From Paenibacillus cellulositrophicus (lineage in GTDB: Bacteria > Bacillota > Bacilli > Paenibacillales > Paenibacillaceae), in NCBI RefSeq assembly GCF_009363095.1, contig NZ_CP045295.1:5485001-5549000 (forward strand): a stretch of DNA of 64,000 nucleotides. The letters are read 5' to 3'. The translations under genes and the position numbers were made by a program. The notes beneath the pieces were generated by a model that was given only the letters and a program-made list of their open reading frames with translations, made no database searches and was not told where the DNA came from. Every line of letters starts with the position of its first letter. Position 1 is the first letter of the stretch. Shown here piece after piece: positions 1 through 8,661 of the stretch.

Positions 1-2
1 CG

Positions 3-236
3 GAAGCGTCCAAAGGGAACGCCCTCAAGCAGCTCGCTGAGCGGCGCGGCTACCGGCAGGAGGAGATTCTGGCGATCGGCAACTATTATAACGACATTAC
101 GATGCTCACCTACGCCGGCCTTGGCGTGGCGATGGATAACTCACCGCTGGAGGTTAAGGCCGCAGCTAATGAGGTGACGGCTTCGAACAATGAGGACGGC
201 GTGCACGCGGCGCTGCTGAAATATTGTTTGTCATAA
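3..236 (+). CDS. Cof-type HAD phosphatase, C-terminal part
   Basis: Only the last 77 codons are in the window; the start lies upstream. The reading contains IGNYYNDITML followed by GVAMDNSP, the C-terminal motif IV of Cof/YwpJ-type HAD phosphatases, where the ND pair helps hold Mg. The first Asp of the usual GDxxND is Asn here, a variant I recall from Bacillales members of the family. The family dephosphorylates small phosphorylated metabolites in the cytoplasm; the substrate cannot be read from this fragment. A strong hairpin follows directly, so the gene ends a transcript. Confidence 0.8.
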   Translation, partial: EASKGNALKQLAERRGYRQEEILAIGNYYNDITMLTYAGLGVAMDNSPLEVKAAANEVTASNNEDGVHAALLKYCLS

Positions 237-242
237 AAAATA

Positions 243-299
243 AAAAGAGCCTTCCTACACGCTTCAGCTTGGTACACGCTGGCGTAGGAAGGCTCTTTG
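243..299. terminator. Bidirectional rho-independent terminator
   Basis: A 15-base perfect inverted repeat (AAAGAGCCTTCCTAC at 244-258 and its complement at 284-298) with A and T runs on its two sides. It lies between the HAD gene and the convergent rsmF gene and can serve both. Confidence 0.85.
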
Positions 300-324
300 C
301 TGTTGAGGGCTGGTTGCGAGGCGG

Positions 325-1722
325 CTAGTGCTGCCGCAGGCCTTTGGGCAGGTGGTTCTTGAGCTGCCCGCCGCTGGCCTTGCCCCAGCCGAGCGGCAGG
401 CCGTCCACGGCCGCGAGCACCCAGCCCTTCAGGGAGGCATCGACCTGAAGGGTCTCGCCCCGCAGGTAGGCGGAGACCTGCGGGGCCTCCGCGGCCAGCG
501 TGATGCGCTTGGCCGCCTGCTGCGGGGAGAGAGCTATGGCGAGCGCATGCGCCGGCTCGATCCGGTTTTTCTTGAGGTGGGCCAGGTGGAGGCCCGCCCG
601 CGGCACTTTCAGGCCCTGGAGCTGCTGTTCCTGCAGCAGCTCCCCGCCTGGAAGCAGGTACAGCGATTCGCCGAACAGAATCGGTGTACCCGCCGGCAGC
701 GCGAAGTCCGGCAGCTCCTCATCCGCCCAGTCCTGGAACGCCTTTAGCGCAGACAGGGCGTCCTGGAGGCCGGCTCCCGGCTTGCCGCTTCCGGTGCGGC
801 CTTTTCTTCGCGGCCGCTGCCGTTCGCTTGGCGAGGCCTCCAGGGTGTGCCCGCTGTCGCTGAGTTCTCCCTGTTTCTGGAGGAGGGCGACAAAATGCCC
901 TTCCCCCGCCTCGCGATGCGGCCACAACCGCTTCATGGCGATGATTTCCATATCGGCATAATGAGCCGTAAAGCGCTCCATCATGTCTTCATTTTCGCTG
1001 CGGTTAAACGTGCAGGTTGAATAAGCCATACTACCGCCGGGTTTCAGCATGGCGTATGCCTCCTGCAAAATATCCCACTGCCGGGCGGCGCACAGCTCGA
1101 CCAGCTGCGGCGTCCATTCCGCGATCGCCCCGGAGTCCTTGCGGAACATGCCTTCGCCCGAGCACGGGGCGTCCAGCATGATCCGGTCAAAAGCCTGCGG
1201 GAAACGGCGCGACAGCTCGTCCGGCGCCGCGCTTGTAACTACAGCGTTAGTAACACCCATACGCTCGATGTTCTCGGCCAAAATTTTCGCCCGTTCCGGG
1301 TGGATTTCGTTCGAGATGAGCAGCCCTTCGCCCTTCATTTTCGAGGCGATATGGGTGCTCTTGCCGCCTGGCGCCGCGGCCAAGTCCAGGATCGTCTCGC
1401 CGGGCTGCGGATCGAGCAGCTCCACAGCCGACATGGCCGACGGTTCCTGGATGTAATATAAACCGGCCGTGTGGTACGGATGCTTGCCAGGCCGGACGTT
1501 CTCCCCGTAATAATAGCCGGTGCTGCACCAAGGAACCGGGGTCAAGCCAAACTCCCGGATGACGGCCTCCTTCAGCTGCGGCACGCCCGCAATTTTTAGG
1601 CCGTTGAATCTGAGCCCATGCGTTCTCGGCCGCTCGTAGCTGTCAAGAAATGCTTCGATATCGCTTCCCAGCAGGGGTTCCATCTGTCTGACAAAAGCTG
1701 CGGGGAGTTCCTGTTTACCCAT
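325..1722 (-). CDS. rsmF: RsmF/RsmB-type rRNA cytosine-C5 methyltransferase
   Basis: A 465-residue SAM-dependent enzyme expected to methylate a cytosine of 16S rRNA. The SAM-binding motif LDLAAAPGGKS is at about residues 112-122. The two catalytic cysteines of the NOL1/NOP2/Sun family are present: DAPCSGEGMF (Cys187) and STCTF (Cys237). The C-terminal part fits the RsmF extension seen in Firmicutes (PUA-like RNA-binding region). The start is preceded by AAAGGAG with a spacer of about nine bases. A GGDEF gene lies 43 bases upstream in the same direction, so the two are probably co-transcribed. Which cytosine is modified cannot be told from sequence alone. Confidence 0.9.
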   Translation of the reverse strand: MGKQELPAAFVRQMEPLLGSDIEAFLDSYERPRTHGLRFNGLKIAGVPQLKEAVIREFGLTPVPWCSTGYYYGENVRPGKHPYHTAGLYYIQEPSAMSAVELLDPQPGETILDLAAAPGGKSTHIASKMKGEGLLISNEIHPERAKILAENIERMGVTNAVVTSAAPDELSRRFPQAFDRIMLDAPCSGEGMFRKDSGAIAEWTPQLVELCAARQWDILQEAYAMLKPGGSMAYSTCTFNRSENEDMMERFTAHYADMEIIAMKRLWPHREAGEGHFVALLQKQGELSDSGHTLEASPSERQRPRRKGRTGSGKPGAGLQDALSALKAFQDWADEELPDFALPAGTPILFGESLYLLPGGELLQEQQLQGLKVPRAGLHLAHLKKNRIEPAHALAIALSPQQAAKRITLAAEAPQVSAYLRGETLQVDASLKGWVLAAVDGLPLGWGKASGGQLKNHLPKGLRQH

Positions 1723-1765
1723 TCGTTACATACTCCTTTATTCAACATCATCATGGATGCGGTTT

Positions 1766-2932
1766 CTATGTATTCGTGCTTTCCGCCGAAGGGGAGGTCC
1801 CGACGGCTTCCGGCGGATTTGAAGACCGGTATGCGGTCACTTTATTTTTGCCTGTCGTCTTCGAGCGGTACATTGCCTGATCCGCCTGCGAAATGAGCGT
1901 ACCGGCGTTCGTGCCTGCACGAAGGACGCTGTATCCAACGCTTAGGGTCACGATCGTTTCGGCTTCGACCCGGGCCCGGATTTGCTCGGCGATCCGGCTG
2001 ACTTTGGCCCTTTTGTCTACAATGAGGGCTACCAATTCTTCGCCCCCGTACCGCCCGGCAAGGCCTGCTTCGTCGACTTCCTCCTCGATGATGGCGGCCA
2101 CCTGCTTCAGCACCTGATCCGCTCTGGCATGGCCTTCGGTATCGTTCAGCTTCTTGAAGTTGTCGATGTCGCAGAAGATCAGCGAGACCTTCAGCCCCTG
2201 ATCCACGTAACGGTTCAGCTGCCTCGTAAAGAAGCGGCGGTTGTATAAATTGGTCAAGCCGTCGGTAATGGATGAGCGGTAGATCGACTGCATTTGCTCC
2301 ACGATCCGCGTAAACAAAATAAAAAAGAGGAGCGTGTAAAACAAGAGCGGCAGCCAGATCCAGATCGCCGGAATCCAAGTCTCTTCCAGGGGGATGAAGT
2401 TGTTCAGCAGATGGACCGAAATGTAGACGAAATAGACGACCAATCCGGCGGTATATTTCTTGCGCTGGCCGACCCGAGGTGCCATGCCGAATAGCCCTAT
2501 CATTACGGTGCCCAATTGGCACAGGTCTATATAACCCGCCTGCCAGCTTCCGGTCCCTTCCAGAAAACCAGGAGACAGGAGCGGGACGACATACAGGAGC
2601 GCCATGACGATCAGGAGCGCCCGCAGCCTGCGGTTCATCCGGTGGTACAACTGGTACACGGCGAAGTTCAGGAAGAGGAAGGAGAAGGCCTGAAGCCAAT
2701 CGGCTCCTTCCGGGTAACTCCCTTGCCTAGGCGATCCGGAGAAGGCAAAATGGATGTTCACCCCTTCGTATGCCATAATGAACAGAAAGGCCGCCACCAT
2801 GTAGAGATAGGCTTTTTTGCGCTGCCTGCTGTACATCGTGAGACAAATCAGCAGCATGATGAGTATGATATATAAACCTGATGCGGCGGCAATCCCCGGT
2901 ACAATGGGGGATAAGAATGAAGAGTAGGGCAT
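1766..2932 (-). CDS. Membrane-bound GGDEF diguanylate cyclase
   Basis: A 388-residue protein. Residues 1 to about 210 hold roughly seven hydrophobic segments. They are followed by a GGDEF domain (about 220-370) starting with the typical TDGLTNLYNRR. Metal-binding acidic residues are visible in FCDIDNFKKLND (Asp255, Asp257). The signature reads GGEEL at 296-300 instead of GGDEF or GGEEF; the GGEE part is intact, so cyclic-di-GMP synthesis is plausible. No RxxD inhibitory site stands five residues before the signature. The N-terminal membrane part is probably a sensor of unknown signal. It lies upstream of rsmF on the same strand. Confidence 0.85.
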   Translation of the reverse strand: MPYSSFLSPIVPGIAAASGLYIILIMLLICLTMYSRQRKKAYLYMVAAFLFIMAYEGVNIHFAFSGSPRQGSYPEGADWLQAFSFLFLNFAVYQLYHRMNRRLRALLIVMALLYVVPLLSPGFLEGTGSWQAGYIDLCQLGTVMIGLFGMAPRVGQRKKYTAGLVVYFVYISVHLLNNFIPLEETWIPAIWIWLPLLFYTLLFFILFTRIVEQMQSIYRSSITDGLTNLYNRRFFTRQLNRYVDQGLKVSLIFCDIDNFKKLNDTEGHARADQVLKQVAAIIEEEVDEAGLAGRYGGEELVALIVDKRAKVSRIAEQIRARVEAETIVTLSVGYSVLRAGTNAGTLISQADQAMYRSKTTGKNKVTAYRSSNPPEAVGTSPSAESTNT

Positions 2933-3066
2933 GGATCGTTCTCCTGCTCTCTTGAATATTCTTTGGATCAGCGGTTTTACTTTACTGAAACATATGTTCT
3001 AATATATCATAATTTACAAGATGCCGAAAAGCTAAGAGACCTACAGAAAGGGGTGGTTTTCCCATT

Positions 3067-4194
3067 ATGAGATTGTTACAGGCCCTCTTTTTCCCACCCG
3101 AGCAGCCGGGCGGAGTATCCTCCATGATTCCGTATATGCAGGAGCGATTCCAATCATCAAGATGGGATATGGAGCTGTTCTGGCTTCCTAAACGGATCCG
3201 CAACAAGGGGCATGAGGAGGTCGTGTTTGACACCTTCGATTGGACCGAGTTCAAGGACTCCCCTGTCGTTCAAAAATATATTCAGACGTACAAGGATTAC
3301 TTGTGGTGGACGCGTCTGCGGATCCAGAAGCCGTATGACCTGATCCACGCGCACCATCCCATCGCCGGGCTGGCCGCCAAGCAGGTTTTTCCCGATACGC
3401 CGTTAATTCAGACCATTCACTCCAGTTATGAACGGGAATTAATATTGAACGGACGCATTAAGAGCGGGGGGCCGGAGCACCGTTTTCTCGTATCGCTGTA
3501 CCGCGAACTGGAGCAGAAGAGCCAGCGCATGCTGACGGTTTCCCGTTCGTTCGCCGGCTATTTATCGGACTATGTGGACTATCCGGATAAGATTGGGGTC
3601 ATTCCAAACGGTTTTGACGAAAAGCGGTTCAAGCCGGTTCCCCATGAGAACGAGGTGCCCCAGCTGATTACGGTCTGCCGCCTGGTACCGGCCAAAGGGC
3701 TGGATATTTTGCTGAAGGCCTGCGCCGAGCTTAAGAAAAAGGGTCATGACTACGTGCTGCACATCATCGGAGACGGACCATTCCGCACGGAGCTGGAGAG
3801 CCTTGCCAAAGAGCTTGGCATCTATAACGAAACTATTTTCTATGGATACACGCTGCATCCGGAAGAGTTTATGCCGTTTTTTGATATTTTCGTGCTCCCT
3901 TCCAGAGCGGAAGCCTTTGGTTCGGTCTTTGCGGAAGCGGCGCTCAGCTGCCTGGCCCTGGTAGGAACCGACGTAGGCGGAATTCCGGAGCAGATCGAAG
4001 ACGGAGTGAACGGCCTGCTGGTGCCGCCGGAGGACCCGATCGCGCTCTGTGAAGCGCTTGAGAAGGTCATCACCGACCCGATGTACCGCTACGATCTCGC
4101 CCGGACGGCCTGGGATAAGGCAAAGAGCCAATATTCCCTGACGCATGCGGTGAATGAACTGAAGAAAATTTATTTATCTTATCAAAAGGTGTAG
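3067..4194 (+). CDS. GT4-family glycosyltransferase
   Basis: 375 residues with the GT-B fold pattern. The N-terminal acceptor half starts RLLQALFFPPEQPGG, with the glycine-rich PGG loop. The C-terminal donor half contains ICRLVPAKG-like sequence (VCRLVPAKGLD) and the retaining EX7E motif, Glu282 and Glu290 in AEAFGSVFAEA. Such enzymes transfer a sugar from a nucleotide donor to a glycan, lipid or spore-coat acceptor; Bacillus CotSA is a relative of this type. There is no signal peptide, so it acts in the cytoplasm. AGAAAGGGGTGG precedes the ATG. It stands alone and ends at a hairpin. Confidence 0.85.
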   Translation: MRLLQALFFPPEQPGGVSSMIPYMQERFQSSRWDMELFWLPKRIRNKGHEEVVFDTFDWTEFKDSPVVQKYIQTYKDYLWWTRLRIQKPYDLIHAHHPIAGLAAKQVFPDTPLIQTIHSSYERELILNGRIKSGGPEHRFLVSLYRELEQKSQRMLTVSRSFAGYLSDYVDYPDKIGVIPNGFDEKRFKPVPHENEVPQLITVCRLVPAKGLDILLKACAELKKKGHDYVLHIIGDGPFRTELESLAKELGIYNETIFYGYTLHPEEFMPFFDIFVLPSRAEAFGSVFAEAALSCLALVGTDVGGIPEQIEDGVNGLLVPPEDPIALCEALEKVITDPMYRYDLARTAWDKAKSQYSLTHAVNELKKIYLSYQKV

Positions 4195-4214
4195 CGTGCT
4201 GGCCATTCAACTCA

Positions 4215-4255
4215 AAGAGGCAGGTGCTGAGAAATTCAGCTCCCGCCTTTTTTCT
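4215..4255 (+). terminator. Rho-independent terminator
   Basis: Imperfect inverted repeat (AGGCAGGTGCTGA / TCAGCTCCCGCCT) followed by a run of six or more T, just after the glycosyltransferase and before the convergent YkvI-type gene. Confidence 0.7.
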
Positions 4256-4269
4256 ATTTCATGCCTCTG

Positions 4270-5298
4270 TCATTTGGATTTGAACATCAGCTTCAGCACC
4301 AATATCAGGCTCAGCGCGCCGAAAATCGGGTACAGCACGGACAGGAGGGAGCTGAATCCGATCTGGCTCAGCAGGAAACAGATAAACATGACGCAGGCGA
4401 TCAGAAGCTTTGGCGGCAAAGGAATGTGCTGCTGCAGCTGAAGGGTGACCCCGTAAATATCGGCGACGAAGGTACTGAAGATCTCCAGAAAGATCAGCAT
4501 CACATAAATCAGCTGGATGGCGGTGCCCAGGTTGCTGGCGATGCTGCCCATCGGGATTTCGTACTGCCGGATGCCTGGCATGTGGGCGGACATGGCAACA
4601 TGCGCGGCCAGCAGCATAAACCCGACGCCGACGCCCCCCAGAATGCCCCCCAATTTAACCACCCTATGGCTTTCCGTCTTGCTTCCAAGGGGGACCAGCA
4701 CCGCTTGGGCCATGACGAGATTGAAGGATGTATACAGCAGCGGAGAGGTCCACACCGCCGCATAATGATGGTCGGTCGTAATCCGCAGGAAGCTGTCTGC
4801 CCCCGGCATGCGGATCGTATTGAATATAATGGCCAAAGACAGCGTCAGCATCAAGGGGACGACAATGCTGTTCATCTGCACGATGGCGTTCATTCCCCTG
4901 GTGAGCAAGACATAGGATCCGACCAGAGTGATGATCAGGCCTGTCTGATAATGAAGGTTTAAATGCTCGACGAAAACGGAGCCGGCTCCCGCCAACATGA
5001 CGCTGTTTACGCAGACGAGCACGAACATCATCACGATGCTGATCACTCCCCCGGCCCGGTCCCCGAACAAATGCTTGTTGAAATCCTCATAGGATCTGGC
5101 CGATATCCGCCGTGAAATGATCATAATCTTGGTCCCAAGCCAAATAAACAGGGCGGTGGACAGCAGAATCGTCAGCGTCGCCCATTTGCCGTATTGGGTA
5201 AAAAACTGCAGGATCTCCTGTCCGGTCGCAAAGCCTGCACCCACAATGGTTCCGATATATGTAAAAGCAATTTGAAGCACCCTGATCCCGTTCTTCAT
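4270..5298 (-). CDS. YkvI-family membrane transporter
   Basis: A 342-residue polytopic membrane protein with about ten hydrophobic segments. The N-terminus has the IVGAGFATGQEI glycine-rich stretch in the first helix, typical of the YkvI family, which belongs to the APC-type LeuT-fold superfamily. The substrate is unknown. The frame is open further upstream to 5460, but I chose the ATG at 5296-5298 because GGGAGGAG stands six bases before it and the protein then begins MKNGIRVLQIAF, matching the family's usual N-terminus. It is divergent from the DedA gene. Confidence 0.8.
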   Translation of the reverse strand: MKNGIRVLQIAFTYIGTIVGAGFATGQEILQFFTQYGKWATLTILLSTALFIWLGTKIMIISRRISARSYEDFNKHLFGDRAGGVISIVMMFVLVCVNSVMLAGAGSVFVEHLNLHYQTGLIITLVGSYVLLTRGMNAIVQMNSIVVPLMLTLSLAIIFNTIRMPGADSFLRITTDHHYAAVWTSPLLYTSFNLVMAQAVLVPLGSKTESHRVVKLGGILGGVGVGFMLLAAHVAMSAHMPGIRQYEIPMGSIASNLGTAIQLIYVMLIFLEIFSTFVADIYGVTLQLQQHIPLPPKLLIACVMFICFLLSQIGFSSLLSVLYPIFGALSLILVLKLMFKSK

Positions 5299-5482
5299 CG
5301 TTCTCCTCCCTGCTCCAGGCAGTCCGGTTTGTGTCCTGCCTGTACTACAGGTTATGATGATTAAAGGTAGGACATGACTGGAACCTGTCCATGTCTCATG
5401 AAGGCAGTCCTTAAGGCGTTTCCCGTGAGCGACTGCGTTCGAATGGACGAATAGACACACCGATAGGAAAGAGAGGCTTGTT

Positions 5483-6073
5483 ATGGCAGGGATTACCTTT
5501 TACATTGCCCATTACGGGTATGCCGCCATGTACTTTTTGCTGGCCCTGGGCATTCTGGGTATTCCGGTGCCTGACGAAACGCTGATTGTTGCTTTCGGGG
5601 GGATGGCCGCGAGGGGTGAGTTCAACTTTGCCGGCGCGCTGGCCGTCACTTTTCTGGGAAGCATGACCGGGATGCTGATCAGCTATTCTCTTGGACGCCT
5701 GGTCGGGGAACCCCTGCTTCACCGGTATGGAAAATGGGTAAGAATGACTCCGGAGCGGCTGGCTGGGGCGGAGAAGTGGTTCAGGCGTTATGGATCGTTA
5801 AGCATTATCGTCGGCTACTTCGTGCCGGGACTCCGGCATTTATCTTCGTATATCGCGGGGACGACGAAACTTCCTGCCAGGGCTTATGTGGTGTATGCGG
5901 GAGCAGGTGCAGCCTTGTGGTGCACCACATTTATGCTGATCGGACATGCCGTTGGATATCATTGGAACGAAATTGCCGGGAGGATGACGCACACCACGAT
6001 CCGGATCGGGCTGCTTGCGGCCCTTCTTGCACTCGGAGCAGCCATTGGTTTGCTTTGGTGGAAGAAACGCTGA
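5483..6073 (+). CDS. DedA-family membrane protein
   Basis: 196 residues, matching the usual length of DedA/VTT-domain proteins. It has an N-terminal re-entrant region containing GIPVPDETLIVAFGG (the conserved acidic PxPxE-like motif) and the conserved GYFVPGLRHLSSYIAG stretch with the essential arginine, followed by C-terminal helices. The family includes lipid scramblases for undecaprenyl phosphate and phosphatidylethanolamine. Here the substrate is inferred only by family. AAGAGAGG precedes the ATG. Confidence 0.85.
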   Translation: MAGITFYIAHYGYAAMYFLLALGILGIPVPDETLIVAFGGMAARGEFNFAGALAVTFLGSMTGMLISYSLGRLVGEPLLHRYGKWVRMTPERLAGAEKWFRRYGSLSIIVGYFVPGLRHLSSYIAGTTKLPARAYVVYAGAGAALWCTTFMLIGHAVGYHWNEIAGRMTHTTIRIGLLAALLALGAAIGLLWWKKR

Positions 6074-6164
6074 CATTTGAAGTTATGTATGGAGTTTCCC
6101 CTTGAAGTGGGAGCCCAAGATATGTTACTTTTACGTCAAAGGAACGGCGTAGGGGGCTATTGAA

Positions 6165-6737
6165 ATGGATAAGTTAAAAGAACGAATTTTACAAGAAGGC
6201 GTCATCGTTTCGGATCAGGTGCTGAACTTGGACGGTCTGCTTAATCACCAGGTGGATCCGCAACTGACGATGGAGATGGGAAAAGAGTTTGCATCCCGGT
6301 TTGCCGAAGCCGGTGTGACCCGGGTCGTTACCGTGGAATCGTCCGGGATTGCGGTGGCCTTTGCGACGGCTTACGAGCTTGGCGTGCCGCTGGTGTTCGC
6401 CCGCCGCAAGAAGACGCTGCTGGCCGATCCGGACGCTCTTTGCGAACGGGTTCCTTCGTTTACCAAAGGGATCGTGACGGATATTATGCTGTCGCGTCAT
6501 TATATCAGCGAACAGGATAAAGTGCTCTTTATCGATGACATCATTGCAAACGGAGATGCTGCGCGGGGGCTTATCAAAATTATCGAACGCTCCGGCGCGG
6601 AATTGGTTGGCCTTGGTGTCGTCATAGAGAAGTGCTTTCAGGCAGGGGCCCGGACCATCCGGGAGCAGGGCATAAGTATTGAACCGCTCGTCCGTATCCA
6701 GTCGCTCGAAGGCGGCGTCATCACTTTTGCCGATTAA
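6165..6737 (+). CDS. xpt: Xanthine phosphoribosyltransferase
   Basis: 190 residues, the normal length for Xpt. The PRPP-binding loop is present as VLFIDDIIANGDAA, and the N-terminus (MDKLKERILQEGVIV, then LNLDGLLNHQVDP) matches the family closely. The enzyme salvages xanthine to XMP in the cytoplasm. In B. subtilis xpt is controlled by a purine riboswitch. The 90 bases between the DedA stop and this start are too short and I see no purine-riboswitch core there, so control may differ. No pbuX permease follows. Confidence 0.9.
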   Translation: MDKLKERILQEGVIVSDQVLNLDGLLNHQVDPQLTMEMGKEFASRFAEAGVTRVVTVESSGIAVAFATAYELGVPLVFARRKKTLLADPDALCERVPSFTKGIVTDIMLSRHYISEQDKVLFIDDIIANGDAARGLIKIIERSGAELVGLGVVIEKCFQAGARTIREQGISIEPLVRIQSLEGGVITFAD

Positions 6738-6855
6738 GCCCGGGATGAAAGCCCGTTTCGCCGCATTTTCCGCGGATAAATCGAAACAATTTCTTTCAAC
6801 CGGCCGTCTTTTGGCTTATAATATGTATTAGATGATCATGAGGGGAGGCAGCACA

Positions 6856-7185
6856 ATGGGGAAAGAACCGGTAACCGAACAGTATTTCATTGATAAATTG
6901 GCCAAAGCAAAGGATCACTTTGAAAGAGCGCTTGATTGCAAGCATACCGAATTCGATGACCTCTATCCCTATATTATAGAGCATCCTCAGTTTTTTTGGT
7001 ATAAACGTTACGTGGCCTGGTCAGAACTGCTGACCATCGTGGGCATGTGTGATGAGCTAGACTTCTCCTGGAAGGAATTGTTTACCCCTCATCAAGTTGA
7101 ATATCTGGAAAAACGAGTGATGTCGTCAACGGTGCTCGATTATTGGTACGAGAAGAACGACAGTAAAGAACACGCACAACGTTAA
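6856..7185 (+). CDS. Small conserved protein of unknown function
   Basis: 109 residues, soluble, rich in aromatic residues (WYKRYVAWSELL, then VLDYWYEKND). I do not recognise a named family. The upstream ATG at 6832 is possible, but AGGGGAGG sits directly before the ATG chosen here. The gene stands alone and is followed by a terminator-like hairpin. Confidence 0.6.
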   Translation: MGKEPVTEQYFIDKLAKAKDHFERALDCKHTEFDDLYPYIIEHPQFFWYKRYVAWSELLTIVGMCDELDFSWKELFTPHQVEYLEKRVMSSTVLDYWYEKNDSKEHAQR

Positions 7186-7246
7186 TTGCTGAGCGTCACC
7201 GAGAGGTTCAGCTGATTAATATACACACCTTTATACCAACACATTC

Positions 7247-7280
7247 AGGATCAGCGGCCGATTGGCTGCTGGTCCTTTCT
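7247..7280 (+). terminator. Terminator hairpin
   Basis: Inverted repeat GGATCAGCGGCC / GGCTGCTGGTCC with a four-base loop (7248-7259 and 7264-7275), followed by a T-rich stretch. Confidence 0.65.
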
Positions 7281-7558
7281 TATAATATCAGAAAAGTATA
7301 AACGCCAGAGCATTGCTTCCTGATATTGCAAGAAAAATTACCTTTAAACGCGGTCTGTCTTCTTTGAAGGTACGTCGATAGACGTTTTTCTTAATAATGC
7401 CGGATGACTTTAACGAAAAATGCCATTGAACCCGCTCAGTCTTGTGTATAATAAAGGTCGGTACACACCGATTTCATTGTAAGATATGCAGGAAAAGCAT
7501 ATACTTATCCATGTTCATTACATGAAGAGATTGCTTCAGAAGCAAAGGAGGATTGGAG
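7281..7558 (+). other. Intergenic stretch with a promoter-like site
   Basis: Apart from the hairpin before it, this stretch holds a good -10 box (TATAAT at about 7447, in TTGTGTATAATAAAGG) with a weak -35 candidate TTGAAC. They would drive the small gene that starts at 7559. Nothing else is recognised. Confidence 0.4.
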
Positions 7559-7774
7559 ATGATCAGCGATGAGGAATTGGATGCGTACCGCCAATCCGGA
7601 GAGCAGGTCCGGGTGGTTCGTGACGGCATCGAAAGCAATGATGTAACCGGGATTGTTGTGGCTTGGGACGGCAGCCAGGTGCTGATCCGCCGCCGCAACC
7701 GCAAAGTGGTCAAGCTGGACCGAAACTACTTGTTCCAGCCTGCGAGCGCTCCGCGTCAAAGCCCTCTGGAATAA
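7559..7774 (+). CDS. Small basic conserved protein, probable nucleic-acid or RNA-binding fold
   Basis: 71 residues. The middle reads VTGIVVAWDGSQVLIRRRNRKVVKLDRNYLF in two overlapping stretches, a beta-rich small domain with a basic patch. I recognise it only as a type of short protein common in Paenibacillus, and no function is assigned. AAAGGAGG at 7544-7551 fits the ATG at 7559; a TTG at 7553 is too close to the ribosome site. Confidence 0.6.
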   Translation: MISDEELDAYRQSGEQVRVVRDGIESNDVTGIVVAWDGSQVLIRRRNRKVVKLDRNYLFQPASAPRQSPLE

Positions 7775-7778
7775 TAGC

Positions 7779-7832
7779 AGAGCCGTCTGGTTCGGTTCCC
7801 CTTGGTTCATATCGGGGACTCCAGGCGGCTCT
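7779..7832. terminator. Terminator hairpin between convergent genes
   Basis: Inverted repeat AGAGCCGTCTGG / CCAGGCGGCTCT with an inner TCCCC...GGGGA pair. It is T-poor downstream, and the minus-strand gene ends at its right edge. Confidence 0.5.
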
Positions 7833-8293
7833 TATGGTTTGGAGCCCTCCTGAAAATAGGGAGCAGCGGGGTGGTCCATAGGGTGAGTAAAAGAAGAGAC
7901 GGGTAGGAGAGAACGGTCTTCGGGAGAGAAAGGATCCAGCCCGAGATAAACTCTCATCCGGACGAGCATCTCGTTACGAAAAGCCGGCCAGAGGATATTC
8001 ATTTCGTCGGTATAGCCTCTGCAGGAATATTCCGCCCTGACCCCGGTATCATCTTGTAAGATTCGAAGGATCCGGATCTTGCGTCTTTTCATTTCCCGCT
8101 TGATTTCAGCGAGCAGTGTGCCGGCCTGCCGGTCACCGTTCACAATCAGTTCCGAATACAACTGAGGCGTCTTGAATACGCCGCTCTCCTCCATAATCCG
8201 AATGTCCCGTTCGAAAACTTTATGAATAAAAATCAGGAGCAGATAACTCTTAATCAGCGATGCCTCTTCCGACGTCATGCCGGGTGCTGCCAT
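7832..8293 (-). CDS. YhjD-like conserved protein of unknown function
   Basis: 153 residues, charged, mostly helical: a VFERDIRIMEESGVF stretch, then KREMKRRKIRIL, then a conserved CRGYTDEMNILWPAFRNE segment. This order (ERD-IRI, helical linker, RGY) reminds me of the B. subtilis YhjD type, a small protein of unknown role, but I cannot confirm it. AGGTGG precedes the chosen ATG by eight bases; a GTG twelve bases upstream is the alternative. Confidence 0.5.
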   Translation of the reverse strand: MAAPGMTSEEASLIKSYLLLIFIHKVFERDIRIMEESGVFKTPQLYSELIVNGDRQAGTLLAEIKREMKRRKIRILRILQDDTGVRAEYSCRGYTDEMNILWPAFRNEMLVRMRVYLGLDPFSPEDRSLLPVSSFTHPMDHPAAPYFQEGSKP

Positions 8294-8415
8294 ACATATC
8301 ACCACCTGTACGAACTTATGTTCTTATTTTACCCGCAAATGCTTGGATTATTCAATAGATAGGAACTGGAAATTGTTCAGAATGAAAAGGAGGTTAAACT
8401 TTTTTTGAAAAAGTG

Positions 8416-8444
8416 TTGACTATACCTGTCCAGCATGGTATGAT
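8416..8444 (+). promoter_or_regulatory. Promoter of the split tRNA-Leu gene
   Basis: TTGACT (8416-8421), a 17-base spacer and TATGAT (8439-8444), about 50 bases before the tRNA 5' half. This host promoter now reads across the left junction into the element and toward the complete tRNA-Leu at 8662. Confidence 0.75.
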
Positions 8445-8496
8445 CTATCTTGTCGCCGCGAAAGATTGAATCTTTCAAAGAGTGACCGACCGATTT

Positions 8497-8535
8497 GCGG
8501 TCGTGGCGGAATTGGCAGACGCGCACGGTTCAGGT
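8497..8535 (+). pseudogene. 5' half of a tRNA-Leu(CAG) gene, cut in the anticodon loop
   Basis: The acceptor strand GCGGTCG, the D arm (GCGGAATTGGCAGACGC) and the 5' side of the anticodon stem (CACGG) plus the loop TTCAGGT are all present. After the loop the sequence changes to ACTTGTGCG and no variable arm or T arm follows. The missing part is found 32.66 kb away at 41188-41240: CCGTG completes the anticodon stem and CGACCGC completes the acceptor stem perfectly. Confidence 0.92.
8529..8535 (+). other. attL core (TTCAGGT)
   Basis: Left copy of the crossover core, equal to the seven bases of the anticodon loop. The host-side arm is CGCACGG and the element-side arm is ACTTGTGCG. ICEBs1 is known to use an attachment site built on the anticodon stem-loop of a tRNA-Leu gene with a 7-base spacer, which supports this reading. 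Confidence 0.8.
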
Positions 8536-8562
8536 ACTTGTGCGAAAGTCGGTTGTAATTCC

Positions 8563-8630
8563 CCGAAACCCTTGTTGTTATGCGGTTTTATCGGTATTAC
8601 TGTTTCAAGTTCTCTCCTGTAGTTCTCTCC
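8563..8630 (+). repeat. Left-end arm-type repeats of the element
   Basis: CCGAAACCCTTG at 8563-8574, and GTTCTCTCC twice, at 8609-8617 and 8622-8630. The same motifs occur near the right end (41098-41109; 41004-41012 and, as GTTCTCTC, 41015-41022). Short direct repeats flanking both attachment cores are what integrase N-terminal domains bind. A weak promoter-like pair (TTGTTG 8572-8577, TATTAC 8595-8600) also lies here, before the element-borne tRNA. Confidence 0.65.
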
Positions 8631-8661
8631 TTTATCCGAGGTACAGGTTGAGGCAAAATGT

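Noticed and set aside
6074..6164. Purine riboswitch upstream of xpt
   Set aside because: The gap is about 90 bases and I see none of the conserved core of a purine riboswitch.
7186..8305. CRISPR array or large repeats
   Set aside because: I looked for regularly spaced repeats throughout the window and found none besides the tandem duplication and the short repeats listed.
8497..8600. A functional tRNA made with element sequence at the left junction
   Set aside because: No GTTCRA T loop or acceptor complement follows the anticodon loop there.
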